From: Herbiconiux aconitum
GTDB taxonomy: Bacteria; Actinomycetota; Actinomycetes; Actinomycetales; Microbacteriaceae
NCBI RefSeq assembly: GCF_024979235.1
Contig: NZ_JANLCM010000001.1
Span: 124,001 to 188,000, forward strand
Direction: 5' to 3'
DNA: 64,000 bases
Shown here: positions 45,261-55,240 of the stretch, in pieces
Position numbering within the stretch: the stretch's first letter is position 1
Layout of the letters: each line of letters starts with the position of its first letter
Program-made: the position numbers and the translations under genes
The notes under the pieces: model-generated
Databases searched by the model: none
The model's input: the letters and a program-made list of their open reading frames with translations, nothing else
Told to the model about the DNA's origin: nothing

Positions 45261-45360
45261 CGTCTGGCGCTTGGGGGTTGGCGCTTGGGGCCTGGCGCTT
45301 GGAGCCTGGAGGCTGGAGCCTGGAGCCTGGAGCCTGGAGCCTGGCGCCTGGCGCTTGGCG
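45261..45360. repeat. Seven-base tandem repeat (TGGAGCC)
   Basis: Repeats of TGGAGCC and variants TGGCGCT run for about 100 bases, exact over five units near 45305-45340. They lie straight after the poxB stop in the 449-bp gene-free stretch 45245-45693. Between this block and the next are CGACGGAG words at 45380, 45409 and, inverted, 45441, related to the CGAAACGACGGAG family. Confidence 0.8.
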
Positions 45361-45479
45361 GCACCGAGCCGCTCCGGAACGACGGAGAATCGCGCCGTTC
45401 GACGAAAACGACGGAGTCTGAGACCGACGTTCCGCACACCCTCCGTCGGAACGGGTGGGGCGGATGCACCGCGCGGCCA

Positions 45480-45690
45480 GTGCGCCGGCGGGGCGGATGC
45501 ATCGGCGGGGCGGATGCGCCGGTGCGACGGGTGCATCGGCGGGACGGACGCACCCGCGAGACGGACGCACCCGCGGGACGGACGCACCATGAGGCGGGTG
45601 CGCCAGCGGAGCGGATGCGCCCGCGGGACGGACGCACCCGCGGGACGGACGCACCATGAGGCGGGCGCGCCAGCGGAGCGGACGCGCCGA
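45480..45690. repeat. GGACGGACGCACC degenerate tandem array
   Basis: Units of about 15 bases (CGCGGGACGGACGCACC and GGGGCGGATGCATCGGC) are repeated, and a larger block (GACGGACGCACCATGAGG with GCGCCAGCGGAGCGGA) occurs twice about 67 bases apart. The array ends four bases before the hutI stop. No coding or CRISPR features. Confidence 0.75.
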
Positions 45691-45693
45691 GGG

Positions 45694-46857
45694 TCAGGGG
45701 CGGGGGGTGCCGACGACGAGGGTGCCGGCGCGCCAGACGGCAGACGTGAGGGGCACGCCGGGGCGGTAGGCCAGGTGCACGACGGACGGCGCATCCAAGG
45801 CCTGCAAGTCGGCCCGCGCGCCCACACGCACGACCCCGAGATCGTCGCGGCCGACCCCGTGCGCGGCGCCCCGCGTCGCCGCGAAGACCGCTTCCTCGAC
45901 CGTGAGGTGCATCTGCAGCACGGCGGTTGCCACGCAGAACCCCATCGAGGTGGTGTACGAGGTGCCGGGATTGCAGTTGGTGGCGAGCGCGATCCGGCCG
46001 CCGGCGTCGAGGAGCGCTCGAGCGGGTCCGAACGGTTCGCGGGTGGAGAGGTCGCAGGCCGGGAGGAAGGTCGCGATCGTCGACGAGTCGGCGAGGGCCG
46101 CGATGTCGGAGGCGTCGAGATGGTTGCAGTGGTCGACGCTCGCGGCACCGAGCTCGACCGCGAGCCGCACACCGCCCGAGTGCCCGAGCTGGTTGCCGTG
46201 CACGCGGAGGCTCAGTCCGGCGCGGCGGCCAGCGAGCAGCACCTCGCGCGATTCCTCGACGTCGAACGCGCCCTCCTCGCAGAAGACGTCGATGTACTGG
46301 GCCAATGGCGCGACGGCCTCGAGCATCGGACCGGTGACGAGATCGAGGTAGTCGCGGCGGTCGACGCCGGGTGGAACGAGGTGTGCGCCGAGGAAGGTGA
46401 CGACGTCGGCGACCTCGGCCGCGGCGATCGCCGACCCGCGCTCGGACTCGACGTCGAGTCCGTATCCCGTCTTCGCCTCGAGGAAGGTGGTGCCCTGCCG
46501 CTCGGCTTCCCGCCGCAGTCGCTTGGCCGTCGCTCGGAGCTCGGCGGGTGTCGCCGTCCGGGTCGCGGCCACGGTCGAGGCGATGCCGCCGGCCTCGTAG
46601 CGGGCGCCCGCCATGCGCGCCTCGAACTCCGCGCTGCGCTCGCCCGCGAACACCGGATGCGTGTGCGTGTCAACCCAGCCCGGGAGCACGGCGCGACCGC
46701 CGAGGTCGGTGCGGGTGTCGGCATCCGGCGCGCCCGCGGCCGGGCCGACCCAGGCGATGACGCCGTCGTCGACGACGAGGGCGGCGTCGTGGAGACGACC
46801 GAGCTCGTCGTCGTTGGTGGTGAGCTCGCTGATGCCGGTGAGCAGATGTGCGGTCAT
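45694..46857 (-). CDS. hutI: Imidazolonepropionase HutI
   Basis: A 387-residue amidohydrolase-fold enzyme. It has VDTHTHPVFAGERSAEFEARMAG (metal His pair and substrate loop), AKTGYGLDVE, VHGNQLGHSGG, VDHCNHLDASD and ATNCNPGTSYT (metal Asp region). It opens imidazolone propionate to N-formimidoyl-L-glutamate, the third step of histidine breakdown. Its ATG overlaps the hutF stop (ATGA); it is the last gene of the operon. Confidence 0.95.
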   Translation of the reverse strand: MTAHLLTGISELTTNDDELGRLHDAALVVDDGVIAWVGPAAGAPDADTRTDLGGRAVLPGWVDTHTHPVFAGERSAEFEARMAGARYEAGGIASTVAATRTATPAELRATAKRLRREAERQGTTFLEAKTGYGLDVESERGSAIAAAEVADVVTFLGAHLVPPGVDRRDYLDLVTGPMLEAVAPLAQYIDVFCEEGAFDVEESREVLLAGRRAGLSLRVHGNQLGHSGGVRLAVELGAASVDHCNHLDASDIAALADSSTIATFLPACDLSTREPFGPARALLDAGGRIALATNCNPGTSYTTSMGFCVATAVLQMHLTVEEAVFAATRGAAHGVGRDDLGVVRVGARADLQALDAPSVVHLAYRPGVPLTSAVWRAGTLVVGTPRP

Positions 46858-48548
46858 GCGGTGCCTCCTGGTTCGGTGACGCCCGGCGTGTTGGGGCGAG
46901 CGGACGCGCCGGTGGGTTCGGGGGCGCCGCCGGGTTCCTCGGTGCGGGCAGAGAGTTCGGTGCCCGCGGACGCGACGGTGCCGGACGCGTCGATGCGAGC
47001 CGGAGCATCGCCGCCAGCCGGAGCATCGCCGCCATCCGGAACCTCGCCGCCAGCCGGAGCATCGCCGCCAGCCGGAACCTCGCCGCCAGCCGGAACCTCG
47101 GGGCGACCCGGAACCTCGGCGCGACCCGGAACCTCGGCGCGACCCGGAACCTCGGCGCGAGCGGGAGCATCGGCGCGACCCGGAACCTCGGCGCGAGCGG
47201 GAGCATCGGCGCGGACGGAGGCCGGATGCCCGCGGTCGAGCTGGGCCAGGGCGTCACGGAGCAGGTCGGCCGGATGCGCGCCACCGGCCAGCATCCCCGA
47301 GTCGGCGACCACGCGCCCCCCGACGAGCACCCGCCGCACGTCGGCCGCCGTCGCCACGAGGGGCAGCTGCCCGGGCCGGGCCCCGACGGTGCGCACGGTG
47401 TCGACCGCGAGTTCGACGAGGTCGAGGAGATCACCGACGTGCAATGAGGTCGAATCCCGACGGGGCTCCCCCCATCCGAGCGCGCGATAGGAACCCGACG
47501 CCGACGCGGCCAGCAGCTCGGCCGGCGTGAAGACACCGCGGCGACCGGAGGCCAATCGCTCGTGCATCTCGAGAGCGCGCAATTCGAGGAAGGGGTCGAT
47601 CACCGCGTGCTGATCCGAACCCACCGCCAGCACCGCGCCCGCATCGCGCAAAGCCCGCGCGGGCCCGATGCCGTCGCCGAGGTCGGCCTCGGTGGTGGGA
47701 CACATCACGACCCCCGCACCGGCCGCTCCGATCAGGGCGATGTCGGCGTCGTCGAGGTGGGTCGCGTGCACCACCGAGGTGCGCGCGCTGAGCGCACCGA
47801 GGTCGGCGAGCAACCGCGTGGGGCTCACCCCGTAGGCCGCGCGCACCTCCGTGTTCTCGCGCGGCTGCTCGGAGAGGTGCACGTGCAGGGGCACCTCCGG
47901 CGGCAGGCCCGCCACGATGTCTGCGATCGCCGTCGGGGGCACCGCCCGCACCGAATGCACGGCGGCGCCGAGTGAGGGCACGAGTTCCCGCAACGCGTAC
48001 CAGCGCGACAGGTAGGCCGCGGCATCCCGGTCGCCGAAGCGACGCTGCGCCGGCTCGAGGGGCCTGCCTGGTGCGGCTTGCAGATACGCCGTGTCGAGGA
48101 GGGTGAGACGGATGCCCGTAGCGGCCGCCGCAGCAGCCAACGCCCGTTCGAACTCGTGCGGGTAAGGGCTGCCGTCAAGGCGGTGGTGCAGGTAATGGAA
48201 TTCGCCGACTGCGGTGTAGCCCGCCGTGAGCATCTCGGCGAACACGGCCCGCGCCAGCGCGAAGTAGCTCTCGGGTTCGAGAGAGCCGGCCACCGCGTAC
48301 ATCGAGTCGCGCCAGCGCCAGAAGTCGCCGCCGTCGTCGTGGGTGCGCCCACGCAGCACACGATGGAAGGCGTGGGAATGCGCGTTTCCCGCCCCGGCCA
48401 CCACCGTGCCGAGCCGCAGGTCGCCAGGCCGCGCCGGCTGCTCCGAGGCGCGCCGGACGATGCGTCCCGCGCCATCGGTCTCGAAGCGCACGTCGTTCTC
48501 GACGCCGCTCTCGCCGACCACGGTCTCGCACCAGACGCTCACGCTCAC
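46854..48548 (-). CDS. hutF: Formimidoylglutamate deiminase HutF with hexapeptide-repeat tail
   Basis: A 564-residue amidohydrolase. The catalytic part (1-445) has GAGNAHSHAFHRVLRG (metal His pair), GEFHYLHH, HVHLSEQPREN, HATHLDD and GSDQHAVIDPFLELR. It deaminates N-formimidoylglutamate to N-formylglutamate and ammonia. HutF is normally about 450 residues; residues 447-518 add 12 perfect-register hexapeptides (pattern x-[ED]-[VA]-P-[GAD]-[RG]) and then 46 more low-complexity residues. The GTG at 48548 shares GTGA with the upstream stop. Confidence 0.92.
   Translation of the reverse strand: MSVSVWCETVVGESGVENDVRFETDGAGRIVRRASEQPARPGDLRLGTVVAGAGNAHSHAFHRVLRGRTHDDGGDFWRWRDSMYAVAGSLEPESYFALARAVFAEMLTAGYTAVGEFHYLHHRLDGSPYPHEFERALAAAAAATGIRLTLLDTAYLQAAPGRPLEPAQRRFGDRDAAAYLSRWYALRELVPSLGAAVHSVRAVPPTAIADIVAGLPPEVPLHVHLSEQPRENTEVRAAYGVSPTRLLADLGALSARTSVVHATHLDDADIALIGAAGAGVVMCPTTEADLGDGIGPARALRDAGAVLAVGSDQHAVIDPFLELRALEMHERLASGRRGVFTPAELLAASASGSYRALGWGEPRRDSTSLHVGDLLDLVELAVDTVRTVGARPGQLPLVATAADVRRVLVGGRVVADSGMLAGGAHPADLLRDALAQLDRGHPASVRADAPARAEVPGRADAPARAEVPGRAEVPGRAEVPGRPEVPAGGEVPAGGDAPAGGEVPDGGDAPAGGDAPARIDASGTVASAGTELSARTEEPGGAPEPTGASARPNTPGVTEPGGTA
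46995..47210. repeat. 18-bp tandem repeat inside hutF
   Basis: Twelve 18-base units coding AEVPGR, ADAPAR, GEVPAG, GDAPAG and variants. Blocks of nearly identical neighbours (three AEVPGR units in a row) suggest recent slippage or unequal recombination; unit boundaries keep the reading frame. Confidence 0.85.
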
Positions 48549-49728
48549 AACAGCCCCCGCAGCACCGTCTCGAGCGCATCCGTTCCGGCGAGGCAATCGG
48601 CGAGTTCGGCGAACTCCTCCGGCGCGTGCGAGACGCCCGTGGGGTTGCGCACGAAGAGCATCGCGGTGGGCACCACACCCGCGAGCACGCCCGCGTCGTG
48701 CCCCGCGCCGGTGGCCAGCACGGGCACGGGCCCGGCGACGCCCTGCAGCCGCTGACGCAGTTCGCCGTCGAACTCGACGCGGCCCGACCACGACTCCTCC
48801 ACGAACGACGACGCACCGGCCCGCCGCTCGATCTCGGCCACGAGCATCCGGGTCTCCTCGTCGCTGTGGGCTCGGGCATCCAGCCAGACCCGCACCGTCG
48901 AGGCGATCACGTTGGTGCCGCCCGGCACCGCCTCGATGCGCCCCACCGTCGCGCGCGCACCCGGCACCGCGATCGCCGCCTCCCGCACGGCCTCGACCGC
49001 CCGCGCCGCCGCGATCATCGGGTCGCGCCGGTCGCTCATCAGCGTGGTTCCGGCATGATTGCCCTCGCCCCGGAACTCCAACCGCCACCGTCCGTGCGCC
49101 AGAACCGACGAGGCGAGCGCCACCGGCGCACCCAGATCGATCAGCCCGCGGCCCTGCTCGACGTGCAGTTCGATGAACAGGCCGATCCGTTCGACGGCGG
49201 CCGGATCGGCGCCGAGGTGAGCGACGTCGAACCCCGCCGAAGCACCCGCCTCGGCCAGGGTGATGCCGTCAGCATCGCGCAAGCTCCGAGCCCGCGCTGG
49301 GTCGAGCACCCCCGTCATCAGCCGCGATCCGAGACACGCGACACCGAAACGCGAGCCCTCCTCTTCGGCGAACACCACCACCGCGAACGGCTTCGACGGC
49401 CGGAACCCGGATGCGCGCAGTCGGCCCACCGCGTCCAGAGCGCTCACCACGCCCAACGGCCCGTCATAGGCGCCTCCCCCCGGAACCGAGTCGAGGTGGC
49501 TGCCGGTGACCACGGCCCCTGACCCGGGCGCACCCCACCAGGCCCAGAGGTTGCCGTTGCGGTCGGCCTCGACGTCGAGCCCCACCGCCCGAGCCCGCTC
49601 TGTGAACCACTCCCGCAGCTCGAGGTCGGCACCGTTCCACAGGTGCCGGCTGAAACCGCCGCGCGCAGCATCCGCGCCGACGCCCGCGATCGCGTCGAGC
49701 CCGGTCAGCACGCCGTGCGCAGTCTCGC

Positions 49729-49732
<4 letters not shown>
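48545..49732 (-). CDS. M20-family amidohydrolase (allantoate/carbamoyl-amino-acid hydrolase type), probable N-formylglutamate hydrolase role
   Basis: A 395-residue zinc hydrolase. It has [21 protein letters not shown] (metal His and Asp), [13 protein letters not shown] (catalytic Glu pair), [26 protein letters not shown], and [10 protein letters not shown] (metal His). These match the allantoate amidohydrolase / N-carbamoyl-L-amino-acid hydrolase group. Lying between hutU and hutF with GTGA overlaps and with no hutG in the operon, it most likely turns N-formylglutamate into glutamate and formate (inference). GTG 49732 with GGGAG is preferred over GTG 49744. Confidence 0.85.
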
Positions 49733-51393
<1,661 letters not shown>

Positions 51394-51403
51394 CGCCTGC
51401 CTT

Positions 51404-52960
51404 TCAGATCAACCGGGTCGCGGGTTCAAGTGCCGAGGCGGCCGCGTCGAGCACGGCGCCGCCACGCACCAGCTCGACCACGGCCTCGATCTCGGGCGAG
51501 AGGTAGCGGTCGGGGCCGGGTCCCTCGACGCTCGTGCGCACGGTCGCGACGACCCGGCGGAGCGCCGGCGCGGTCTCGAGCGGTGCGCGCAGGTCGATGG
51601 CGCGAGTGGCGGTGAGCACTTCGATCGCGAGAACCCGGGTCAGCCCGTCGACCGCACTGCGCAGCTTGCGGGCGGCATGCCAGCCCATCGACACGTGGTC
51701 TTCTTGCATGGCCGACGACGGAATGGAGTCGACGGATGCCGGCACGGCCAGCCTCTTCAGATCGGAGACGATCCCCGCGGCCGTGTACTGAGCGATCATG
51801 AGACCCGAATCGACCCCGGCGTCGTGCGCGAGGAAGGCCGGGAGTCCGTGGTTTCGGTTCGGGTCGAGCATCCGGTCGATCCGCCGCTCGCTCATGCTCG
51901 CGACATCCGCCACCACGATGGCGAGGAAGTCGAGCACGTAGGCCACGGGTGCGCCGTGGAAGTTGCCGTTCGACATCACCCGGCCGTCGAGGGTGACGAC
52001 GGGGTTGTCGACGGCGGAGGCGAGCTCGCGCTCGGCCACCAGCCGCGCGTGCGCGATGGTGTCGCGGGCACCCCCGTGCACCTGAGGGGCGCAGCGCAGC
52101 GAGTAGGCGTCCTGCACCCGGGTGTCTTCGGGGCCGCGGTGGCTCGCCATGATCTCGGAGCCCTCGAGCAACGCCCGCAGGTTCGCCGCCGAATCGGCCT
52201 GCCCGAGCTGCGGGCGCAACGCCTGGAGGTCGGCGGCGTAGGCGGTGTCGGTTCCCATCAGTCCGTCGACCGCGAGTGCGGCACTGACATCGGCGCTCCG
52301 CATCAGCCCCTCGAGGTCGTCGATGGCCAGGCAGAGCTGGCCGAGCATCCCGTCGGTGCCGTTGATGAGGGCGAGCCCCTCCTTCTCGGCGAGCACGACC
52401 GGCGCGAGGCCGGCGGCGGCGAGCGCCTCGGCCGCAGGCATCGGCTCATCGTTCGCGTCGCGCACCTCCCCCTCTCCCATCAGCGCCAGGGCGCAGTGCG
52501 AGAGCGGCGCGAGATCGCCGGAGCAGCCGAGCGAGCCGTACTCCCGCGCGATCGGCGTGATGCCCGCGTTCAGCAGGCCGGCGTAGGCCTCGGCCGTGGC
52601 GGGCCGGATGCCGGTACGCCCGGTGAGCAGGGTCGACAGGCGCAGCAGCATCAGGGCGCGCACGACTTCGCGCTCCACCTCGGCGCCCGATCCGGCCGCG
52701 TGCGAGCGCACCAGGCTCTGCTGCAGCGTCGTGCGGCGGGAGGCGGCGATGTAGGTGGTGGCGAGGGCGCCGAATCCGGTGGAGATTCCGTAGTGCGGGC
52801 GCTCATCGCCGGCCAGCCGGTCGATGCGGTCGCGGCTCTCGGCCACTGCGGCGAGGGCGTCAGGATCGAGCTCGATGGGTGCTCCGCGGCGCGCCACCGC
52901 GACCACCTCGGAGACGCTCAGAGGTCCGATACCGACTCGCACAGGTGCTGCGTTGTTCAT
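51404..52960 (-). CDS. hutH: Histidine ammonia-lyase HutH
   Basis: A 518-residue aromatic amino acid lyase removing ammonia from histidine to give urocanate. It has [14 protein letters not shown], the MIO loop [35 protein letters not shown] and [16 protein letters not shown]. The prosthetic-group tripeptide is Cys-Ser-Gly instead of the common Ala-Ser-Gly; I believe this variant also occurs in other actinomycete histidases. The ATG at 52960 opens [12 protein letters not shown]. First gene of the hut operon, diverging from the IclR regulator. Confidence 0.95.
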   Translation of the reverse strand: MNNAAPVRVGIGPLSVSEVVAVARRGAPIELDPDALAAVAESRDRIDRLAGDERPHYGISTGFGALATTYIAASRRTTLQQSLVRSHAAGSGAEVEREVVRALMLLRLSTLLTGRTGIRPATAEAYAGLLNAGITPIAREYGSLGCSGDLAPLSHCALALMGEGEVRDANDEPMPAAEALAAAGLAPVVLAEKEGLALINGTDGMLGQLCLAIDDLEGLMRSADVSAALAVDGLMGTDTAYAADLQALRPQLGQADSAANLRALLEGSEIMASHRGPEDTRVQDAYSLRCAPQVHGGARDTIAHARLVAERELASAVDNPVVTLDGRVMSNGNFHGAPVAYVLDFLAIVVADVASMSERRIDRMLDPNRNHGLPAFLAHDAGVDSGLMIAQYTAAGIVSDLKRLAVPASVDSIPSSAMQEDHVSMGWHAARKLRSAVDGLTRVLAIEVLTATRAIDLRAPLETAPALRRVVATVRTSVEGPGPDRYLSPEIEAVVELVRGGAVLDAAASALEPATRLI

Positions 52961-53013
52961 GTCTCCATCGTCGGGGTCGCGGCATCCGGGGTCACGCGGT
53001 TTAGGCTGGCTGG

Positions 53014-53031
53014 TGTCTCGCATACGAGACA
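53014..53031. promoter_or_regulatory. Palindromic operator candidate for the hut IclR regulator
   Basis: TGTCTCG and CGAGACA form a perfect 7-bp inverted repeat with a 4-base spacer (CATA). It lies 54 bases upstream of the hutH start and 110 upstream of the regulator start. IclR-family dimers bind such short palindromes between divergent genes. Confidence 0.6.
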
Positions 53032-53140
53032 AACGGATGCGCCGCTCGCGTCCCGCCCCCGTCGCCATGGTGCGCGCGCCGCCGCCCACGTGCCATCACC
53101 ACCCGCCGCCACCACCACCACCGGAGAGGAATACCCACCC

Positions 53141-53929
53141 TTGGCCACCAGCGACGTGCCCGCCGCGCGCAGCACGCTGCGCATCCTGCAGCACCTGGGC
53201 CGGCAGCGCGGCCCGGTTCCTGCGAGCGCCATCGCCGCCGCCCTCGAACTCCCCCGCTCCACCGTCTACCGCCTTCTCGGGGTGCTGCAGCAGGAGGGTT
53301 TTGTGCTGCACTTCCCGGAGTCGCGGCGCTACGGCATCGGTGTCGCCGCCTTCGAACTCAGCTCGGGCTTCTTGCGGCAGGAGCCCCTCACCCGGCTCGC
53401 CCGCCCTATTCTCGCCGCCCTCGTCGACGAGCTGGGCCAGAGCGGGCACCTCACCGTGCTGCAGGGGCGCGACGTGCTCTACCTGGTGGAGGAGCGCGCG
53501 CCCGGTCGCCCCGCACTGGTGACGGATGTCGGCGTGCGGCTGCCGAGCCACCTCACCGCGAGCGGGCGGGCGCTGCTCGCGACGCTGCCGCCCAATCAGT
53601 TGCGGGCGCTCTTCCCCGATCGCGCGGCCTTCGCCGCCCGCAGCACCGGCGACGCCGAGCACGACCTCGGCGCCGTGAAGTCGTACGGCGAGCTGAAACG
53701 CCTGCTCGAATCGGTGCGCCGGCAGGGTTACGCCGCCGAAGACGGCGACGTCACGGCCGAGCTCGCCTCAGTCGCGGTCGCGGTGCGCGACCACTCGGGC
53801 TGGCCCGCCGCGGGCATCGCGGTCACCTTCGCGCGGGCCGAGGTCGCTCCGGAGGCCTGGCCGGCCCTCGCCGACGACGTGCGCCGCTACGCCGCGGAGC
53901 TCTCCCGCCGCATCCGCGGCACGCTCTGA
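53141..53929 (+). CDS. IclR-family transcriptional regulator, probable hut regulator
   Basis: A 262-residue regulator. The winged helix is AARSTLRILQHLGRQRGPVP, then ASAIAAALELPRSTVYRLLGVLQQEG; the C-terminal effector domain has SGHLTVLQGRDVLYLVEE, LPSHLTASGRALLATLPP and GWPAAGIAVTFAR. The TTG at 53141 has GGAGAGGAA 11 bases upstream; an in-frame GTG at 53156 is possible. Divergence from hutH and the palindrome between them make it the likely regulator of histidine degradation (inference). Confidence 0.85.
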   Translation: MATSDVPAARSTLRILQHLGRQRGPVPASAIAAALELPRSTVYRLLGVLQQEGFVLHFPESRRYGIGVAAFELSSGFLRQEPLTRLARPILAALVDELGQSGHLTVLQGRDVLYLVEERAPGRPALVTDVGVRLPSHLTASGRALLATLPPNQLRALFPDRAAFAARSTGDAEHDLGAVKSYGELKRLLESVRRQGYAAEDGDVTAELASVAVAVRDHSGWPAAGIAVTFARAEVAPEAWPALADDVRRYAAELSRRIRGTL

Positions 53930-53954
53930 GTCGGTTCGTTTCGCCCGTCGCCGC

Positions 53955-54265
53955 CGTTTCCGGCGCTCGGCGCCGCTTCTGCCCTCCGCGCCGGTTGCGC
54001 CTGCCTCGCCACAGCCGCGCCCCGTTTCCGCCCTCCACGCCCCGTTACGCCCTCCGCGTCCCGTTACGCCTGCCGCGGCACAGCCGCGCCCCGTTTCCGC
54101 CCTTCGCGCCCCGTTGCGCCTGCCGCGCCACAACCGCGCCCCACCTCCGCCCTCCGCGCCCCGGTTCTGCGCCTTCGCGCCGCGCCACCCCCGCGCCCCG
54201 TATCCGCCCCGCGCCCCGTTCGGCGCTCCGTTCGCCGTATCCGCCCCGTTTCGGCGCTCCGTTCG
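53955..54265. repeat. Degenerate CGCGCCCCGTTTCCGCC repeat array
   Basis: About 15 imperfect units of 15-20 bases built on GCGCCCCGTT(T/A)CGCC with GCCTGCCGCGCCACAACC interspersed. The 543-bp gap 53930-54472 contains this array, the following hairpin and then a stretch with an 11-base word (CAAAATCGCGACAGC) twice. No gene is apparent despite long pseudo-frames created by the repeat. Confidence 0.75.
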
Positions 54266-54269
54266 CCGC

Positions 54270-54333
54270 TTCGGGAGGAGGATGAGCAGACGACAGCCCG
54301 TACAGAGCCTCGTGCCACGCTGCTCCTCCCGAA
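54270..54333. repeat. TTCGGGAGGAG hairpin, copy 2
   Basis: TTCGGGAGGAG (54270-54280) and CTCCTCCCGAA (54323-54333) pair perfectly around 42 bases, the same arm and loop lengths as 21563-21626. Read on the minus strand it begins TTCGGGAGGAGCAGCG like copy 1. The interiors share only short words. Confidence 0.75.
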
Positions 54334-54472
54334 ACGGCACGAAGCGCAAAATCGCGACAGCACTGAATCGAGCCCGCGCAAAATCGCGACAGCTCCGAAT
54401 CGCGTCAGCGCCACCCGCGCCGAGGCCCGTGACGACCCCTCAGCCACCCGCCCCGAGGCTCGTGACGACGCC

Positions 54473-54745
54473 TCAGCCGACCGCGACCTCGAGCTTCGCC
54501 GTGATCTCGTCGAGGTCGAAGTAGTTCTCGATCACCACGATGTCGGCGTTGGTGCGCCCGATCGCCCCCACCAGCTCGGGTGAGGTCAGGATGACCTGGG
54601 CGTCGGCGGCCGCCGAACCCACGCTCGCGACATCCGTGGCACTGACCTCGGCGTCGATGTCGAGCCGCTCGAGTGCGCGCACGGCATTGACGCGCAGGAT
54701 CTCGGAGGTGCCGATGCCCGCGCCACAGATGGCGACGATCTTCAT
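54473..54745 (-). CDS. PTS EIIB component (ascorbate/UlaB-like)
   Basis: A 90-residue phosphocarrier. It starts MKIVAICGAGIGTSEILRVN, with the phospho-Cys C7 in the CGxGxGTS loop of the lactose/ascorbate-type EIIB fold. VSATDVASVGSAAADAQVILTS and IVVIENYFDLDEI complete the Rossmann-like domain. It follows the EIIA gene by four bases. No EIIC permease gene is in the window, so the pair may serve a distant permease or a regulatory role. Confidence 0.88.
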   Translation of the reverse strand: MKIVAICGAGIGTSEILRVNAVRALERLDIDAEVSATDVASVGSAAADAQVILTSPELVGAIGRTNADIVVIENYFDLDEITAKLEVAVG

Positions 54746-54749
54746 GGCT

Positions 54750-55226
54750 TCAGGATAGGTCAGCGCCGGCGGCCGCGCCGAGCAGACGTCGGATCTCGTC
54801 GCACGAGCCGGCTGCGGCGAGCGCGGGCACGATCGTCTCGTCGTTGAACACGTTCGCCAGAGCGGCGACGGATGCGACGTGCTGGTCGGCCTCGGTGGCG
54901 GCCAACCCGATCACCACCGACACCGGGTCGTTGTGCGCGTGACCGAAATTCACCGGCTCGGCGAGCGTGACGAGCGCGAGGCCAGGCGCATGGACATCCG
55001 CACCCGGGCGGGCGTGCGCCATCGCGAGGCCCGGGGCGATGACGATGTAGGGCCCGTACTCCTCGACCAGAGTGATCATCCGGTCGCCGTAGGACGCGTC
55101 GGCGTACCCCGCCGCTTCGAGGGCGTCAGCCGCGACACGCACGGCCGATCGCCAGTCCGTCGCCGTCGCCTTCAGTGCGATGGCCGGATCGGGTAGGTGG
55201 TCGAGCGAGGGCAGCGGGAACGACAT
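54750..55226 (-). CDS. PTS EIIA component (mannitol/fructose/ascorbate type)
   Basis: A 158-residue EIIA type 2 domain. The phospho-His is in GLAMAHARPGADVHAPGLAL; ATDWRSAVRVAADALEAAGY and MITLVEEYGPYIVIAPG precede it, and PVNFGHAHNDPVSVVIGLAA follows. It would receive phosphate from HPr and pass it to the EIIB product. Cotranscribed with EIIB and 14 bases downstream of the WYL regulator gene, which may therefore be in the same message. Confidence 0.88.
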   Translation of the reverse strand: MSFPLPSLDHLPDPAIALKATATDWRSAVRVAADALEAAGYADASYGDRMITLVEEYGPYIVIAPGLAMAHARPGADVHAPGLALVTLAEPVNFGHAHNDPVSVVIGLAATEADQHVASVAALANVFNDETIVPALAAAGSCDEIRRLLGAAAGADLS

Positions 55227-55240
55227 CTCTGAGGATTATG

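Noticed and set aside
45480..45690. CRISPR array
   Set aside because: Units are short, imperfect and contiguous, with no unique spacers of constant length and no cas genes.
45271..47490. A long plus-strand frame through the repeat arrays and antisense to hutI/hutF
   Set aside because: It is an artefact of stop-poor tandem repeats and antisense coding bias.
53955..54265. Repeat-encoded secreted or disordered protein
   Set aside because: Frames through the array lack a ribosome binding site, motifs and codon bias; the repeat unit is not a multiple of three.
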